Counted from the first letter of the stretch, positions 1 through 6,836 are shown. The stretch: 64,000 nt of DNA from Streptomyces odontomachi (GCF_024435355.1 NZ_JAMJWG010000003.1:372001-436000); one strand, 5' to 3'. Notes: a model not told the origin generated them from the sequence alone. Translations and numbers: made by a program.

Positions 1-542
1 TCGTTGGCACCGCGGCCGATGTCCTCGGGGCGCATGATCTCGGAGTCCCGAACGATGCTGAGCGGGTAGTAGCTGTCATTGACGTTGGAGGGCTCGCCGT
101 CCAAGTAGCGCACGCGCTTGCGCACCGCAACAAGCTCGCCGGGTTCGAGTCGTAGGCGCTTCGCCACGTCTTCGGGCGGGTCCACGATGGCGACTTCGAT
201 GTCCTGTCGCGGCTCCCGCCCCTCGCCCGAGTACTCGGTCATGAAAGCGTCCATCTCCGGTGAGTAGGGCCGCTCCCGGAACTCCGCCTGGGGGCGGAAC
301 ACCATCGGCTCCCGACGCCGGACGAAGTGTCCTTGCGGGCGGGCCGAGATCACCAGCCCCTCGTTGACGAGCAGCGCCAACGCCTTGCGCACGGTCTCCC
401 GGGACACGTCGTACTGCTCGCGCAGCTCCGCCTCGGTCGGCAACTTCGCGTCCGGGGCGAGCGCTCCGCTCACGATCTGCTCGCGAAGCGCGTCCGCGAT
501 CTGCTGGTACATCGGGTTTCGCCCGAGTCGGGTCACTGCCAT
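1..542 (-). CDS. GntR/HutC-family repressor of the mobile element (KorSA-type), 3' end cut by the window
   Basis: The start is the ATG at 542; the gene runs leftward off the window, so only about 180 residues are visible. The N-terminus is a GntR winged helix-turn-helix (residues 5-75, with LPTEAELREQYDVSRETVRKA as its centre). The beginning of a UTRA effector domain follows (VAKRLRLEPGELVAVRKRVRY). In AICEs of the pSAM2 type, a GntR protein called KorSA represses transfer genes and its own promoter. The divergent position next to the transfer operon and two matching palindromes in the shared spacer fit that role. The ligand, if any, cannot be told. The family call is firm; the KorSA role is inferred from context. 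Confidence 0.9.
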   Translation of the reverse strand, partial: MAVTRLGRNPMYQQIADALREQIVSGALAPDAKLPTEAELREQYDVSRETVRKALALLVNEGLVISARPQGHFVRRREPMVFRPQAEFRERPYSPEMDAFMTEYSGEGREPRQDIEVAIVDPPEDVAKRLRLEPGELVAVRKRVRYLDGEPSNVNDSYYPLSIVRDSEIMRPEDIGRGAN

Positions 543-570
543 GCCTCCCATGTAGCCGCAGGTTGAACGC

Positions 571-584
571 ATTGTCCAGTCAAT
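571..584. promoter_or_regulatory. Operator-like palindrome, copy 1
   Basis: The sequence attgtccagtcaat is an inverted repeat of the form ATTGT-N4-WCAAT with one mismatch between the arms. It lies 29 bp upstream of the GntR start codon. The same pattern recurs at 640-653, so it is a likely binding site for the adjacent GntR repressor. Confidence 0.6.
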
Positions 585-639
585 GCGGCCAATGCCCTTG
601 CGGTCCGAGCGTGACTCTGCCAACATCCTGACTGTAGAC

Positions 640-653
640 ATTGTACGGACAAT
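640..653. promoter_or_regulatory. Operator-like palindrome, copy 2
   Basis: The sequence attgtacggacaat is a perfect ATTGT-N4-ACAAT inverted repeat. It lies 69 bp from the first copy (start to start), in the spacer between the divergent repressor and the transfer operon. Two equal-length palindromes at this distance suggest cooperative autorepression plus control of the rightward promoter. Confidence 0.65.
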
Positions 654-755
654 AGCTACAGCGCCTCAATGACTGCTGTGCCTGCACAGCGGTGTCCGGG
701 GCGTGCGGCTCGGGATGGCTCGCGGTTCAGGTTCGCCGAGGGCCCCGCGCTGGTC

Positions 756-775
756 GTTGTTTGAGAACTCAACAG
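756..775 (+). promoter_or_regulatory. rRNA-leader-like (antitermination-type) motif
   Basis: The sequence gttgtttgagaactcaacag closely resembles the conserved element in actinobacterial rRNA leaders and spacers (TTGTTTGAGAACTCAA), which has been described as part of the Nus-factor antitermination region. No rRNA gene is nearby. Here it precedes a long operon of transfer genes and several strong hairpins, where antitermination would make sense. The match is from memory and has not been aligned. Confidence 0.45.
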
Positions 776-823
776 GGTGCGGACCCAGCCGCCTGAACAC
801 GGGCGGTCGATGGGTCCAGAACG

Positions 824-857
824 AACCTTCCGCGGCCCTTCGGGGTCGCGGAAGGTT
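824..857 (+). other. Strong hairpin in the operon leader
   Basis: An 11-bp perfect stem (aaccttccgcg with cgcggaaggtt) is closed by an inner ccc-ttc-ggg stem. It has no T-run after it, so it is more likely an RNA structural or attenuation element than a simple terminator. Confidence 0.5.
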
Positions 858-1000
858 GCCTCCCCCGCCCGTCCGGCCCGCTGCTCGTGGTGCCGTACGG
901 GCGGGGTGGCAGGGAGCCGGATGGTCCGACTTCAACGACGTGCGGCCGTCCGGGTTGCCCCCCGAACGGCCGCGCACAGACACCTGAGCTGGAGGCATCT

Positions 1001-1105
1001 GTGATCACCAGTCTGACAGACGCGGAACGGGCTGAGCTGGCCCGTAAGACCGCTGAGCAGAACAAGCGCAGTGAGGACGATGCGCGGGCGCGGGGTGGCC
1101 GCTGA
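1001..1105 (+). CDS. Small conserved-type AICE protein (34 aa)
   Basis: A GTG at 1001 sits 5 nt after a GGAGG. The frame encodes 34 residues, rich in Ala, Glu, Arg and Lys (ITSLTDAERAELARKTAEQ), predicted as one charged helix. Its stop TGA overlaps the ATG of the next gene by one base, as elsewhere in this operon, which supports real translation. Its role is unknown. Being first in the operon after the structured leader, it could also act as a leader peptide that couples translation. Confidence 0.6.
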   Translation: MITSLTDAERAELARKTAEQNKRSEDDARARGGR

Positions 1106-1554
1106 TGGCCGCCGGGACGTTCGCCGCGGTGTTCGTGGCCCTGTGGGTCGCGCATTCAGTGGGGGACCACTGGGTGCAGTCCTCGCACCAGTCCTGCATG
1201 AAGGGACAGCCCGGTTGGCCGGGGCGCCTGGCCGCTGCGCGGCACGTCGCCACGCTGACCTTGACCAAGGGCGCCGTACTGGCGCCGGTCGTGCTGCTGC
1301 TGGGCCTGCACCTGAGCGCGCTTGGGCTGCTCGTGGGCCTGGGTGTGGATGCCGTCTCACACGGTTGGGCGGACCGCCGCCACACTCTCGCCGCTCTGGC
1401 CCGCCTGCTGGGTAAGGGCGAGTTCTACCGGCTCGGGGCCCCGCGCCCCGGGCGGGACGACGCCCCGCACATCGGCACCGGCGCCTACGCGCTCGACCAG
1501 TCCTTCCACCACCTGTGGCTGCTGGTCGCCGCGCTGATCATCACCACCGTCTGA
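1105..1554 (+). CDS. DUF3307-like integral membrane protein
   Basis: This protein has 149 residues and about four hydrophobic segments (residues 3-18, 50-74, 75-90, 133-149). Polar motifs sit at membrane edges: H17-x3-D21-x3-Q25, a DAVSHGW loop and DQSFHHLWL near the C-terminus. These H/D/Q motifs resemble the DUF3307 family found in bacteria and mobile elements, whose biochemical role is not established. The gene is translationally coupled to the 34-aa gene upstream. It may be a membrane part of mating-bridge or spread functions, but that is inference from its place in the transfer operon. Confidence 0.7.
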   Translation: MAAGTFAAVFVALWVAHSVGDHWVQSSHQSCMKGQPGWPGRLAAARHVATLTLTKGAVLAPVVLLLGLHLSALGLLVGLGVDAVSHGWADRRHTLAALARLLGKGEFYRLGAPRPGRDDAPHIGTGAYALDQSFHHLWLLVAALIITTV

Positions 1555-1571
1555 GACACCCCAGCACCACC

Positions 1572-1613
1572 GCCCCGATGGTCGCCAGGCCGGGTTCGAC
1601 TCCCGGCCGGGGC
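1572..1613 (+). ncRNA. tRNA-like minihelix (acceptor stem plus T arm only)
   Basis: A canonical T arm is present: a perfect 5-bp stem CCGGG/CCCGG with the 7-nt loop TTCGACT. Its flanks can pair as a 6-bp acceptor-like stem (gccccg at 1572-1577 with cggggc at 1608-1613). Only 11-12 nt lie between the acceptor and the T arm, so there is no D arm or anticodon arm. It lies between two genes of the transfer operon. It may be a tRNA remnant, a tRNA mimic or an RNase P processing site. Function is unknown. Confidence 0.45.
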
Positions 1614-1618
1614 ACTTC

Positions 1619-1641
1619 GTCCACCGCGCCCCGCGGTGGAC
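1619..1641 (+). other. Intergenic hairpin
   Basis: A perfect 9-bp stem (gtccaccgc with gcggtggac) has a 5-nt loop and directly follows the tRNA-like element. No T-run follows. Confidence 0.45.
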
Positions 1642-1655
1642 GTTCCACAAACGGC

Positions 1656-1685
1656 GCGCCCCCGGTGATCCACCACCGGGGGCGC
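1656..1685 (+). other. Intergenic hairpin with a 12-bp stem
   Basis: A perfect 12-bp stem (gcgcccccggtg with caccgggggcgc) has a 6-nt loop, 37 bases before the next start codon. With the preceding hairpin it could terminate part of the transcripts or mark a processing site that sets unequal expression inside the operon. Confidence 0.5.
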
Positions 1686-1722
1686 TGATGTGAGCCGTCT
1701 TCCTCGAAGGAGACCACGACCC

Positions 1723-1995
1723 ATGAACCATGTTGTCACTGTTCAGGACGCCATCACAGCCGTTGCTTGCTGGGACTGGCTTGAGCCCACGGATGCCGAG
1801 CTGGACGCGATCGAGCGGGAGCTCCCGCTCATCGACGAGCAGGTTGCGGAGCTGGACGCGCAGATCATCTGCATGGACCGCCCGCTGAGCGAGCTGGACG
1901 CCCGCCGACTGCGCCGGGCCAGCAACCGCGTGCTCGACGCCCGGCGGAAGCTGACCAACCAGGCCCCGGCGGCGCTGTCGGAGGTGGGCGCGTGA
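1723..1995 (+). CDS. DUF6284-like small AICE protein
   Basis: The start is the ATG at 1723, ten bases after GAAGGAG; an in-frame GTG at 1690 lies in the hairpin tail and lacks such a site. The 90-residue product is acidic and helical, with a leucine-rich heptad-like pattern (EPTDAELDAIERELPLIDEQ, then AELDAQI and SELDARRLRRASNRVLDARR). It probably forms a coiled coil. I recall this shape as DUF6284, a family restricted to Streptomyces mobile elements. It overlaps the next frame by four bases. Function is unknown. Confidence 0.7.
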   Translation: MNHVVTVQDAITAVACWDWLEPTDAELDAIERELPLIDEQVAELDAQIICMDRPLSELDARRLRRASNRVLDARRKLTNQAPAALSEVGA

Positions 1996-2315
1996 GCGAG
2001 AACCTACCCCTGAGCGGACTGGCCGTGGCACTGAGCGCACTGCGCCTGCTGACCGCGGACTTCGGGCACCTGCCCGCGCCCACGCTTGACGTGTCGACCG
2101 TCTTCCCGAACCGGCTGCGTCTGGCCTTCCATGACGGCCTGTCCGGCTTCGAGGCGTGGCGGGAGGCCCTGGAGGTTCCCGGCGACGACGTGCTCTACAG
2201 CGAGCAGGAAGACGGCCGCACGCGCGTGCTCAAGGCCCGTGTCGCGTTCGCGGGTGCCGACCTGGAGTTGATCGGCTACGCCGACGTCTACCAGGTGGAC
2301 GGGGGTGCGGCATGA
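1992..2315 (+). CDS. Hypothetical AICE protein (107 aa)
   Basis: The GTG at 1992 overlaps the previous stop (GTGA), so translation is coupled. The product is soluble, without membrane segments or cysteines. It begins with SENLPLSGLAVALSALRLL and ends with a mixed strand region (RVLKARVAFAGADLELIGYADVYQ). No family is recognised. Its position among tightly overlapping transfer genes is the only hint to its role. Confidence 0.6.
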   Translation: MSENLPLSGLAVALSALRLLTADFGHLPAPTLDVSTVFPNRLRLAFHDGLSGFEAWREALEVPGDDVLYSEQEDGRTRVLKARVAFAGADLELIGYADVYQVDGGAA

Positions 2316-2500
2316 GCTGCCAGACGCCCCTGTCGGGTCTCGCTCTCGTGCTGGTCGTCGTCGGTCTGCTGGTGGCCCTGACCGGTCTGGCCGGCGCCGT
2401 CGCCACGGGCCACGGCCTGTGGCGGTGGGTCCTGGCGATCGGCTGCACCACACAGACGATCGGCTGGCGCCTGCACACCTACCGAGAGCGGGTGTGCTGA
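2312..2500 (+). CDS. Small membrane protein (62 aa), Spd-like
   Basis: The ATG at 2312 overlaps the previous stop by ATGA, and its own TGA overlaps the next ATG by one base. A long hydrophobic stretch covers residues 8-31 (GLALVLVVVGLLVALTGLAG) and a second weaker one residues 37-51. A basic tail ends in RVC. Small membrane proteins at this point in Streptomyces conjugative operons are usually spread (Spd) proteins for intramycelial plasmid movement. That role is inferred from location. Confidence 0.6.
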   Translation: MSCQTPLSGLALVLVVVGLLVALTGLAGAVATGHGLWRWVLAIGCTTQTIGWRLHTYRERVC

Positions 2501-3621
2501 TGGCCACGACCTACGACCCCGCGCAGGTGCAGAGCGCGGAACGCACCCTGTCCCTGGGCACGTGGGCCATCACCGCGGGCGCCGTCCTGTACTCGGTGCT
2601 CACGGTCACGCCCCTGGTCCAGGACGTCACGCCGGACGCGTGGGACTGGACCGGTCCGATCCTGCCGATCGTGGTGGATTCCGCCGTGGTCATCGTGATC
2701 CGACTGGACTCCGTCGTCTCCCGCCTCGGGATGCGCGCCGGTGCCTGGCCGGCGCTGCTGCGGTGGATGACAGGCCTGATGACGCTGCTCCTCAACATCG
2801 GCAACTCCGCACTGTCCGGTGACCTGGTCGGCGTCGCCGTCCACGCCGTCGCCCCGCTCCTGCTGATCGTGACCGCTGAGGCAGGGCTCGCCTACCGGCG
2901 GGCGCTGGCTGCGGGACTGGCCCGCATCGAGCGTGAACACCGTGATGAACAGGAGCGTTCACGGGCCGCGCAGCAGGCCGAAGCCAAGGCCGCGCGGGAG
3001 GAGCGGGAGGCTCGCGAAGCGCGGGAGCGGGAGGACCGTGAACGCGAGGAAGACCGCCGTGAACGCCGTGAACGCGAGGCGCGTGAACACGCCTGGCGGA
3101 TGCAGCAGGAGCAGGCGGAACGCGACGATCGCCAAGCACGCGAGCAGCGCGAGCACGAAGCCCGCATGGAGCACGAACGCGCGGCACGAGCGACGGCCGA
3201 AAGGGCCACTGAGCAGGCCCGGCAGTCCCGCGAGCAGGCAGTGCGACCGGCGCCCCGGACCTGGCAGGAGCAGGGCGTACAGCGCCGTGAACACCCCGTT
3301 CAGCCGACCGTTCACGCCCCCGCTGCCACCCCGGCCGCCCCCGCTGTCGACGTCGCTGCCACCCCGGCCGCGTCAGGTGGGGACGACGCCGTGAACACTG
3401 CCCCGGGCGCCGTGAACACCCCCGGCCCGGAGGGTGATGGGCGGGTGTCAGAAGAGGCGGCGCGAGCCGTCATCGCCGACCCCGTGAACGCCAACCACTC
3501 CGTACGCACGCTCGCCGGCATGACCGGCTGGTCCATTGGCTGGATCTCCGAACGCCGCGCCGAACTGCGCCAGAGCGCCGCGACCGCGCGCACCGAGCCG
3601 GCTGAGGCGGTGGCGGCCTGA
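2500..3621 (+). CDS. DUF2637 transfer/spread protein with long coiled coil
   Basis: This 373-residue protein has a DUF2637 membrane domain (residues 1-135, about four hydrophobic helices) as in SpdB-like proteins. A highly charged Arg/Glu coiled coil follows (about 145-260, REERE and REARE repeats), then a Pro/Ala linker. A short C-terminal helical domain (about 315-360) contains VRTLAGMTGWSIGWISERRA, which resembles a helix-turn-helix. Such proteins help spread the element along the mycelium with TraB. The gene body carries the 9-mer array described separately. It is coupled to neighbours by one-base stop/start overlaps on both sides. Confidence 0.8.
   Translation: MATTYDPAQVQSAERTLSLGTWAITAGAVLYSVLTVTPLVQDVTPDAWDWTGPILPIVVDSAVVIVIRLDSVVSRLGMRAGAWPALLRWMTGLMTLLLNIGNSALSGDLVGVAVHAVAPLLLIVTAEAGLAYRRALAAGLARIEREHRDEQERSRAAQQAEAKAAREEREAREAREREDREREEDRRERREREAREHAWRMQQEQAERDDRQAREQREHEARMEHERAARATAERATEQARQSREQAVRPAPRTWQEQGVQRREHPVQPTVHAPAATPAAPAVDVAATPAASGGDDAVNTAPGAVNTPGPEGDGRVSEEAARAVIADPVNANHSVRTLAGMTGWSIGWISERRAELRQSAATARTEPAEAVAA
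2932..3491 (+). repeat. Array of the 9-mer CGTGAACRC inside the DUF2637 gene
   Basis: Nine direct copies of CGTGAACRC begin at 2932, 3037, 3058, 3067, 3082, 3286, 3390, 3411 and 3483. An inverted copy lies around 2957-2963 and a partial inverted copy at 3310-3315. Copies up to 3286 read as Arg-Glu; the last three read as Val-Asn in a different codon phase, and the inverted copies give Arg-Ser and Val-His. The motif is therefore kept at DNA level across codon phases. It is a candidate recognition array for the TraB pump (clt/TRS type). Confidence 0.6.
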
Positions 3622-4010
3622 TGTCACCCGCGTTCGGCAAGTGCTACGACTCCTCCGGTGCCCGCTTCGGCGTGCCCACCTACCCGTGGCGCTTCGCCCC
3701 CGACGGCTTAGCCACCCGGCGCCAGCTACGCGCCCGGGGCTTACGCCCTGGCGGACAGCCGGTTGCCGCGCAGGTCATGCGCGCCAACCGGCACCACACC
3801 GGGGGCGTTCAGGTCGGCTACCTCTACGAGATCGACCAGGCCAAGCCGGTGCGGCCGATGACGTCGCGCAAGTGGGGCGCGCTCGCCCTGGCGATGCTCG
3901 CCCGCCGCACCTGCCCTGAATGCGGCGAGGACGCCGGATACGTCATCCCGACCTCGCTCGGTATGTGCGTGCCGTGCGCCTACCCCGATGACGGTAAGCA
4001 GACTGCCTGA
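3621..4010 (+). CDS. RRQRL-motif zinc-binding-like AICE protein with two TTA codons
   Basis: This protein has 129 residues. A conserved N-terminal segment FGVPTYPWRFAPDGLATRRQ leads into LRARGLRPGGQPVAAQV, matching the family annotated in Streptomyces elements as RRQRL-motif zinc-binding proteins. Two Cys pairs (CPEC near residue 98 and CVPC near 117) form a likely zinc ribbon. In-frame TTA leucine codons at 3708-3710 and 3741-3743 are rare in Streptomyces and depend on the bldA tRNA. Its start overlaps the previous stop by one base. Biochemical role is unknown. Confidence 0.75.
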   Translation: MSPAFGKCYDSSGARFGVPTYPWRFAPDGLATRRQLRARGLRPGGQPVAAQVMRANRHHTGGVQVGYLYEIDQAKPVRPMTSRKWGALALAMLARRTCPECGEDAGYVIPTSLGMCVPCAYPDDGKQTA

Positions 4011-4108
4011 CCAGCGCTTTCAGCCCCGGTATCCACGCCGTGAGGGCGCCCGATCGGATCGGGCCCGGGGCGCTCCCGCACCACCCCGCAGCACGTTTTG
4101 GAGGCACT

Positions 4109-4471
4109 GTGGAACAGCTCCCTGCCCCGCGTACGGTCGTGCAGCTCTCCGACGGCCGTCACGCCTACATCGACCCCCACGACCTGCCCGCGATGCAGGC
4201 ATCGCCGCAAGTCGTACACATCCACCAGGCCCCGCCGGACCGGACGATGCAGCGCGTCGCGCTGGGTTCCGGTGTCGGCGCGGGTGCGGTCGGCGCGTCC
4301 GTGTACTTCGGTCCCATGCTCGTCGCCGCGATCACCTCGATGGCCATCAGCGTCATCGCCGTGGCCGTGGTGTTCGTCGTCGGCGGCTGGGTGGTCGTCT
4401 CGGTGGTCCGCTCGATCGGCGGCAGCGAGGGAAAGGCCGCAGCCAAGACGCTGTCCCGCGGCCGGCGCTGA
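4109..4471 (+). CDS. Small membrane protein of the transfer operon (120 aa)
   Basis: The GTG at 4109 is chosen because GGAGG lies just upstream (4100-4104). Residues 1-48 are a soluble head with PAPRTVVQLSDGRHAYIDPHD, followed by VVHIHQAPPDRTMQRVALGSG. Residues 53-100 form two adjacent hydrophobic segments rich in Ala, Val and Ile. The tail is basic (SRGRR). This layout is common in AICE operons next to traB and suggests a membrane accessory of the mating pore, but no enzymatic motif is seen. A terminator-like stem follows at once. Confidence 0.65.
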   Translation: MEQLPAPRTVVQLSDGRHAYIDPHDLPAMQASPQVVHIHQAPPDRTMQRVALGSGVGAGAVGASVYFGPMLVAAITSMAISVIAVAVVFVVGGWVVVSVVRSIGGSEGKAAAKTLSRGRR

Positions 4472-4534
4472 CTGCTCGCCCCCTGTCGCCGCCAGGCCCC
4501 TGCCCGGGGTCCGGCGGCGGGAGAGGGCGAGCAG
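4472..4534 (+). terminator. Large stem-loop at the end of the small-gene operon
   Basis: The arms CTGCTCGCCC and GGGCGAGCAG pair perfectly at the base. An inner CGCCGCC/GGCGGCG stem makes a long imperfect hairpin right after the stop at 4471. There is no T-run, as is usual in Streptomyces. Confidence 0.7.
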
Positions 4535-4865
4535 AGGCCCTGGCTCAACCCGGAAGCCGTAGACGGCCCGTAGAGCGCTCGAACCCCCTTTCGTGGGGTG
4601 GAAGACCTCCCGGGTCGTGAACGGCCGCCTATGCCCCCGCGGAGACGCTGCGTGACGGCGGTTTCCGTCTCCCTCGCGCACGCGCGCGTAGAGGCCCCTT
4701 CCCGAAAACGGCGCAACTCTGCAACTTCGCAGGTCAGCCGCGCGTTGCGGGGCTCAACCGGCGTTGTTGACGCAACCAGCGACGCCAACCACAACAAATC
4801 GGACGGGCCGGTAACGCCACGCAACGGCGCACCGGCCCTTATCCACGGTCTTTGGAGGACTCTTC
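4535..4865 (+). promoter_or_regulatory. Upstream region of the transfer pump gene
   Basis: No gene is seen in these 331 bases. They hold a small CCCC/GGGG hairpin near 4584-4600. A clear stem lies at 4805-4812/4831-4838 (gggccggt with accggccc), and GGAGG at 4854-4858 lies 7 bases before the GTG of the pump gene. The pump may have its own promoter here, but no -10/-35 pair is certain. I saw no copy of the ATTGT-N4-ACAAT operator. Confidence 0.45.
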
Positions 4866-6785
4866 GTGGACTGGAAGCAAGCATGGTCGACCACGACCGA
4901 CACGACCAACATCGTGCTCGACGCGCTCACGCCGATCTGTGCACCCGTCGCGGCCCGCTGGGACATGGAGGCGGACCGCCGGGCGAAGCTGCGCACGCCC
5001 GAGCACCTTAAGGAGCTGATGGCCGCTCAGCGCGCGTGGAACTCCGCACGGTCGACGTCGCGGCAGGCGTCCGCGCAGCGGCGAACGGCCCGCAAGGAGA
5101 CGAGCAACCCGCTGTCGGCCGCGCGTCGGGCGGCCCGCACCGCGGACAAGGCGGCCCGCGCCCACCAGCGCGAGACACGGACCTCGCTGAAGACGGCCAA
5201 GGCGAACTACCCGGCGACGCTGAGGCGCGCCGCCGTCCGTGCGCACGCGCTGCACACGGTCCCGGCCGGCATCGCCTCGTGGGTGATGAGCGAGCAGGCA
5301 CACGCGCTGACCATCTGGCCCGCGGGCACATCGCTCGGTCTGATCGGCCTGAACGTCGTCGCGCTGTGGCTGGGCCGGCGCACGCTGGCCGTGCAAACTC
5401 CGGACGGGCTGAGCTTGGAAGAGCGGCAGCTTGTGGAGCGGCTGGACCCGTCGTACTGGGTGCAGCACGCCGAGGCCCGGGGCCTGGACGGCACGGTTAC
5501 CACCCCCGCGACGGTCACCCGCTCCGGCATCGAGGCAGGGATCCGGCTGGACGGGCAGTGGACCGTCAAGAAGCTGCGGGCCGCCACCGACAGCGTGCGG
5601 GCCCTGCTCGGTGCCCGCACCGACCTGCCGATGCTCATCGCGGCCGGCTCGCGCGGCGGGTGGGCCGTGATACGGCTGCGGACCAGGTCGGCCGCCCCCG
5701 ACGGGATCATCCGGTGGGAGCCGGGTGCCGCGTTCGGCGTCGACATGGTCACCGGCGAAGACGTCGACGTGCCGCTGGGCAAGCGGATGCTCATCGCGGG
5801 CATGTCCGGTGCGGGCAAGTCCACCGCCTCCCGGCCGCTGCTGGCCAAGGCATCCGACGGCCCCGTCAACGTGCTGGTCATCATCGACCTTAAGAAGGTC
5901 GAGGGACGCCTGTGGGACCACCGCGCCCGCGTCGCCTACACCCCCGACGACGTTGTGCAGCTCGTCAACGACGTGGTCGAGGAGCTGACCGAGCGCCTGG
6001 ACGTGCTGCCCAAGGGACAGGCCACGCTGGTCCCCACGGCGGAGCGTCCCCGGATCACGATCGTCGTGGACGAGGGGGCCGAGGTCATCAGCGCCTGCAC
6101 CGTGGTGGAAACCGTGGTCGGCTACACCGACAAGGGCGCCCCGATCACCGTCAAGCGCAACGCGCTCGACGGGTTGGACTCCATCGCCCGGATGGGCCGC
6201 GCGGCCTGCATCGACCTGTGGTGGATGACGCAGTCCCCGACCTACAACGATGGCGTCCCGCGGCAGATCGCCAAGCAGCTCGGCACCCGCATCGGGCTCG
6301 CAGTCGAGTCCCCCACTGAGGCCCGCGTGGTGTTCGGCGAGTCCGCGCAGGAGAAGGGCTGGAAGGCCGATGAACTGCCGCTGCCGGGCGTCGCGATGGT
6401 CCGCGACGGCAAGCGCGGTTCGGACCCGGTCAAGGTCCGCTACATGGACGACGACCAGGTCATCGCACTGCCCGCACAGACAATCTGGCACCGCGGGACG
6501 GACGCCCCGGCGGCGCCGACCGACCGGCCGCCGCTGCGGCTCGTGAAGGACCCGGCACCCGCGGCACCCGCCCAGGCACCGGCGACCAACCGGGACCGCG
6601 TCCTCCAGGCCGTCCGCGACGGCGCCCGCACCCCGCGGGACATCACCGACCGCGCCGGCATCAACAAGGGCACCGTCTCCCGCGAGATCAAGGCCCTCAA
6701 GGCCGCCGGCCTAATCCGGCGCACTGACGACGGCATACTCATGGCCGACACACCAAACGGGCACACCGGAAAAGCGTCGGCCTGA
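4866..6785 (+). CDS. traB: FtsK/SpoIIIE-type conjugal DNA translocase TraB
   Basis: This 639-residue protein has a charged N-terminal part, a hydrophobic segment around 135-180 and a RecA-like motor. The motor carries Walker A GMSGAGKST (312-320, Lys318) and Walker B ITIVVDE (397-403). A winged helix-turn-helix of the FtsK-gamma kind ends the protein (about 580-630, with DITDRAGINKGTVSREIKAL). Streptomyces TraB proteins form hexamers in the membrane and pump double-stranded DNA after their C-terminal helix binds short repeats in the clt locus. It is the central transfer enzyme of this element. The start GTG is supported by GGAGG seven bases upstream. Confidence 0.93.
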   Translation: MDWKQAWSTTTDTTNIVLDALTPICAPVAARWDMEADRRAKLRTPEHLKELMAAQRAWNSARSTSRQASAQRRTARKETSNPLSAARRAARTADKAARAHQRETRTSLKTAKANYPATLRRAAVRAHALHTVPAGIASWVMSEQAHALTIWPAGTSLGLIGLNVVALWLGRRTLAVQTPDGLSLEERQLVERLDPSYWVQHAEARGLDGTVTTPATVTRSGIEAGIRLDGQWTVKKLRAATDSVRALLGARTDLPMLIAAGSRGGWAVIRLRTRSAAPDGIIRWEPGAAFGVDMVTGEDVDVPLGKRMLIAGMSGAGKSTASRPLLAKASDGPVNVLVIIDLKKVEGRLWDHRARVAYTPDDVVQLVNDVVEELTERLDVLPKGQATLVPTAERPRITIVVDEGAEVISACTVVETVVGYTDKGAPITVKRNALDGLDSIARMGRAACIDLWWMTQSPTYNDGVPRQIAKQLGTRIGLAVESPTEARVVFGESAQEKGWKADELPLPGVAMVRDGKRGSDPVKVRYMDDDQVIALPAQTIWHRGTDAPAAPTDRPPLRLVKDPAPAAPAQAPATNRDRVLQAVRDGARTPRDITDRAGINKGTVSREIKALKAAGLIRRTDDGILMADTPNGHTGKASA

Positions 6786-6836
6786 TCAGGCCAACGCACG
6801 AGTGCCGCGTTCGATCTGCGCGCCTCGCCAGACGAA

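Larger units (their letters stand above)
543..1000 (+). other. Long structured leader upstream of the transfer operon
   Basis: No convincing gene lies in these 458 bases. After the two palindromes the stretch contains an rRNA-leader-like motif at 756-775. It also holds a perfect 11-bp stem at 824-834/847-857 and a GC-rich stem at 942-949/966-973. A GGAGG at 991-995 serves the first small gene. The order of operator, antitermination-like motif and hairpins suggests a regulated 5' untranslated region. No clear -35/-10 pair could be fixed. Confidence 0.5.

Noticed and set aside
4600..4865. Copy of the repressor palindrome before traB
   Set aside because: No ATTGT-N4-ACAAT-like sequence was found; only unrelated short stems are present.
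4839..6491. Long open frame on the minus strand across the TraB gene
   Set aside because: It lies opposite a gene with Walker motifs and a winged helix, has shadow composition and no ribosome-binding site.
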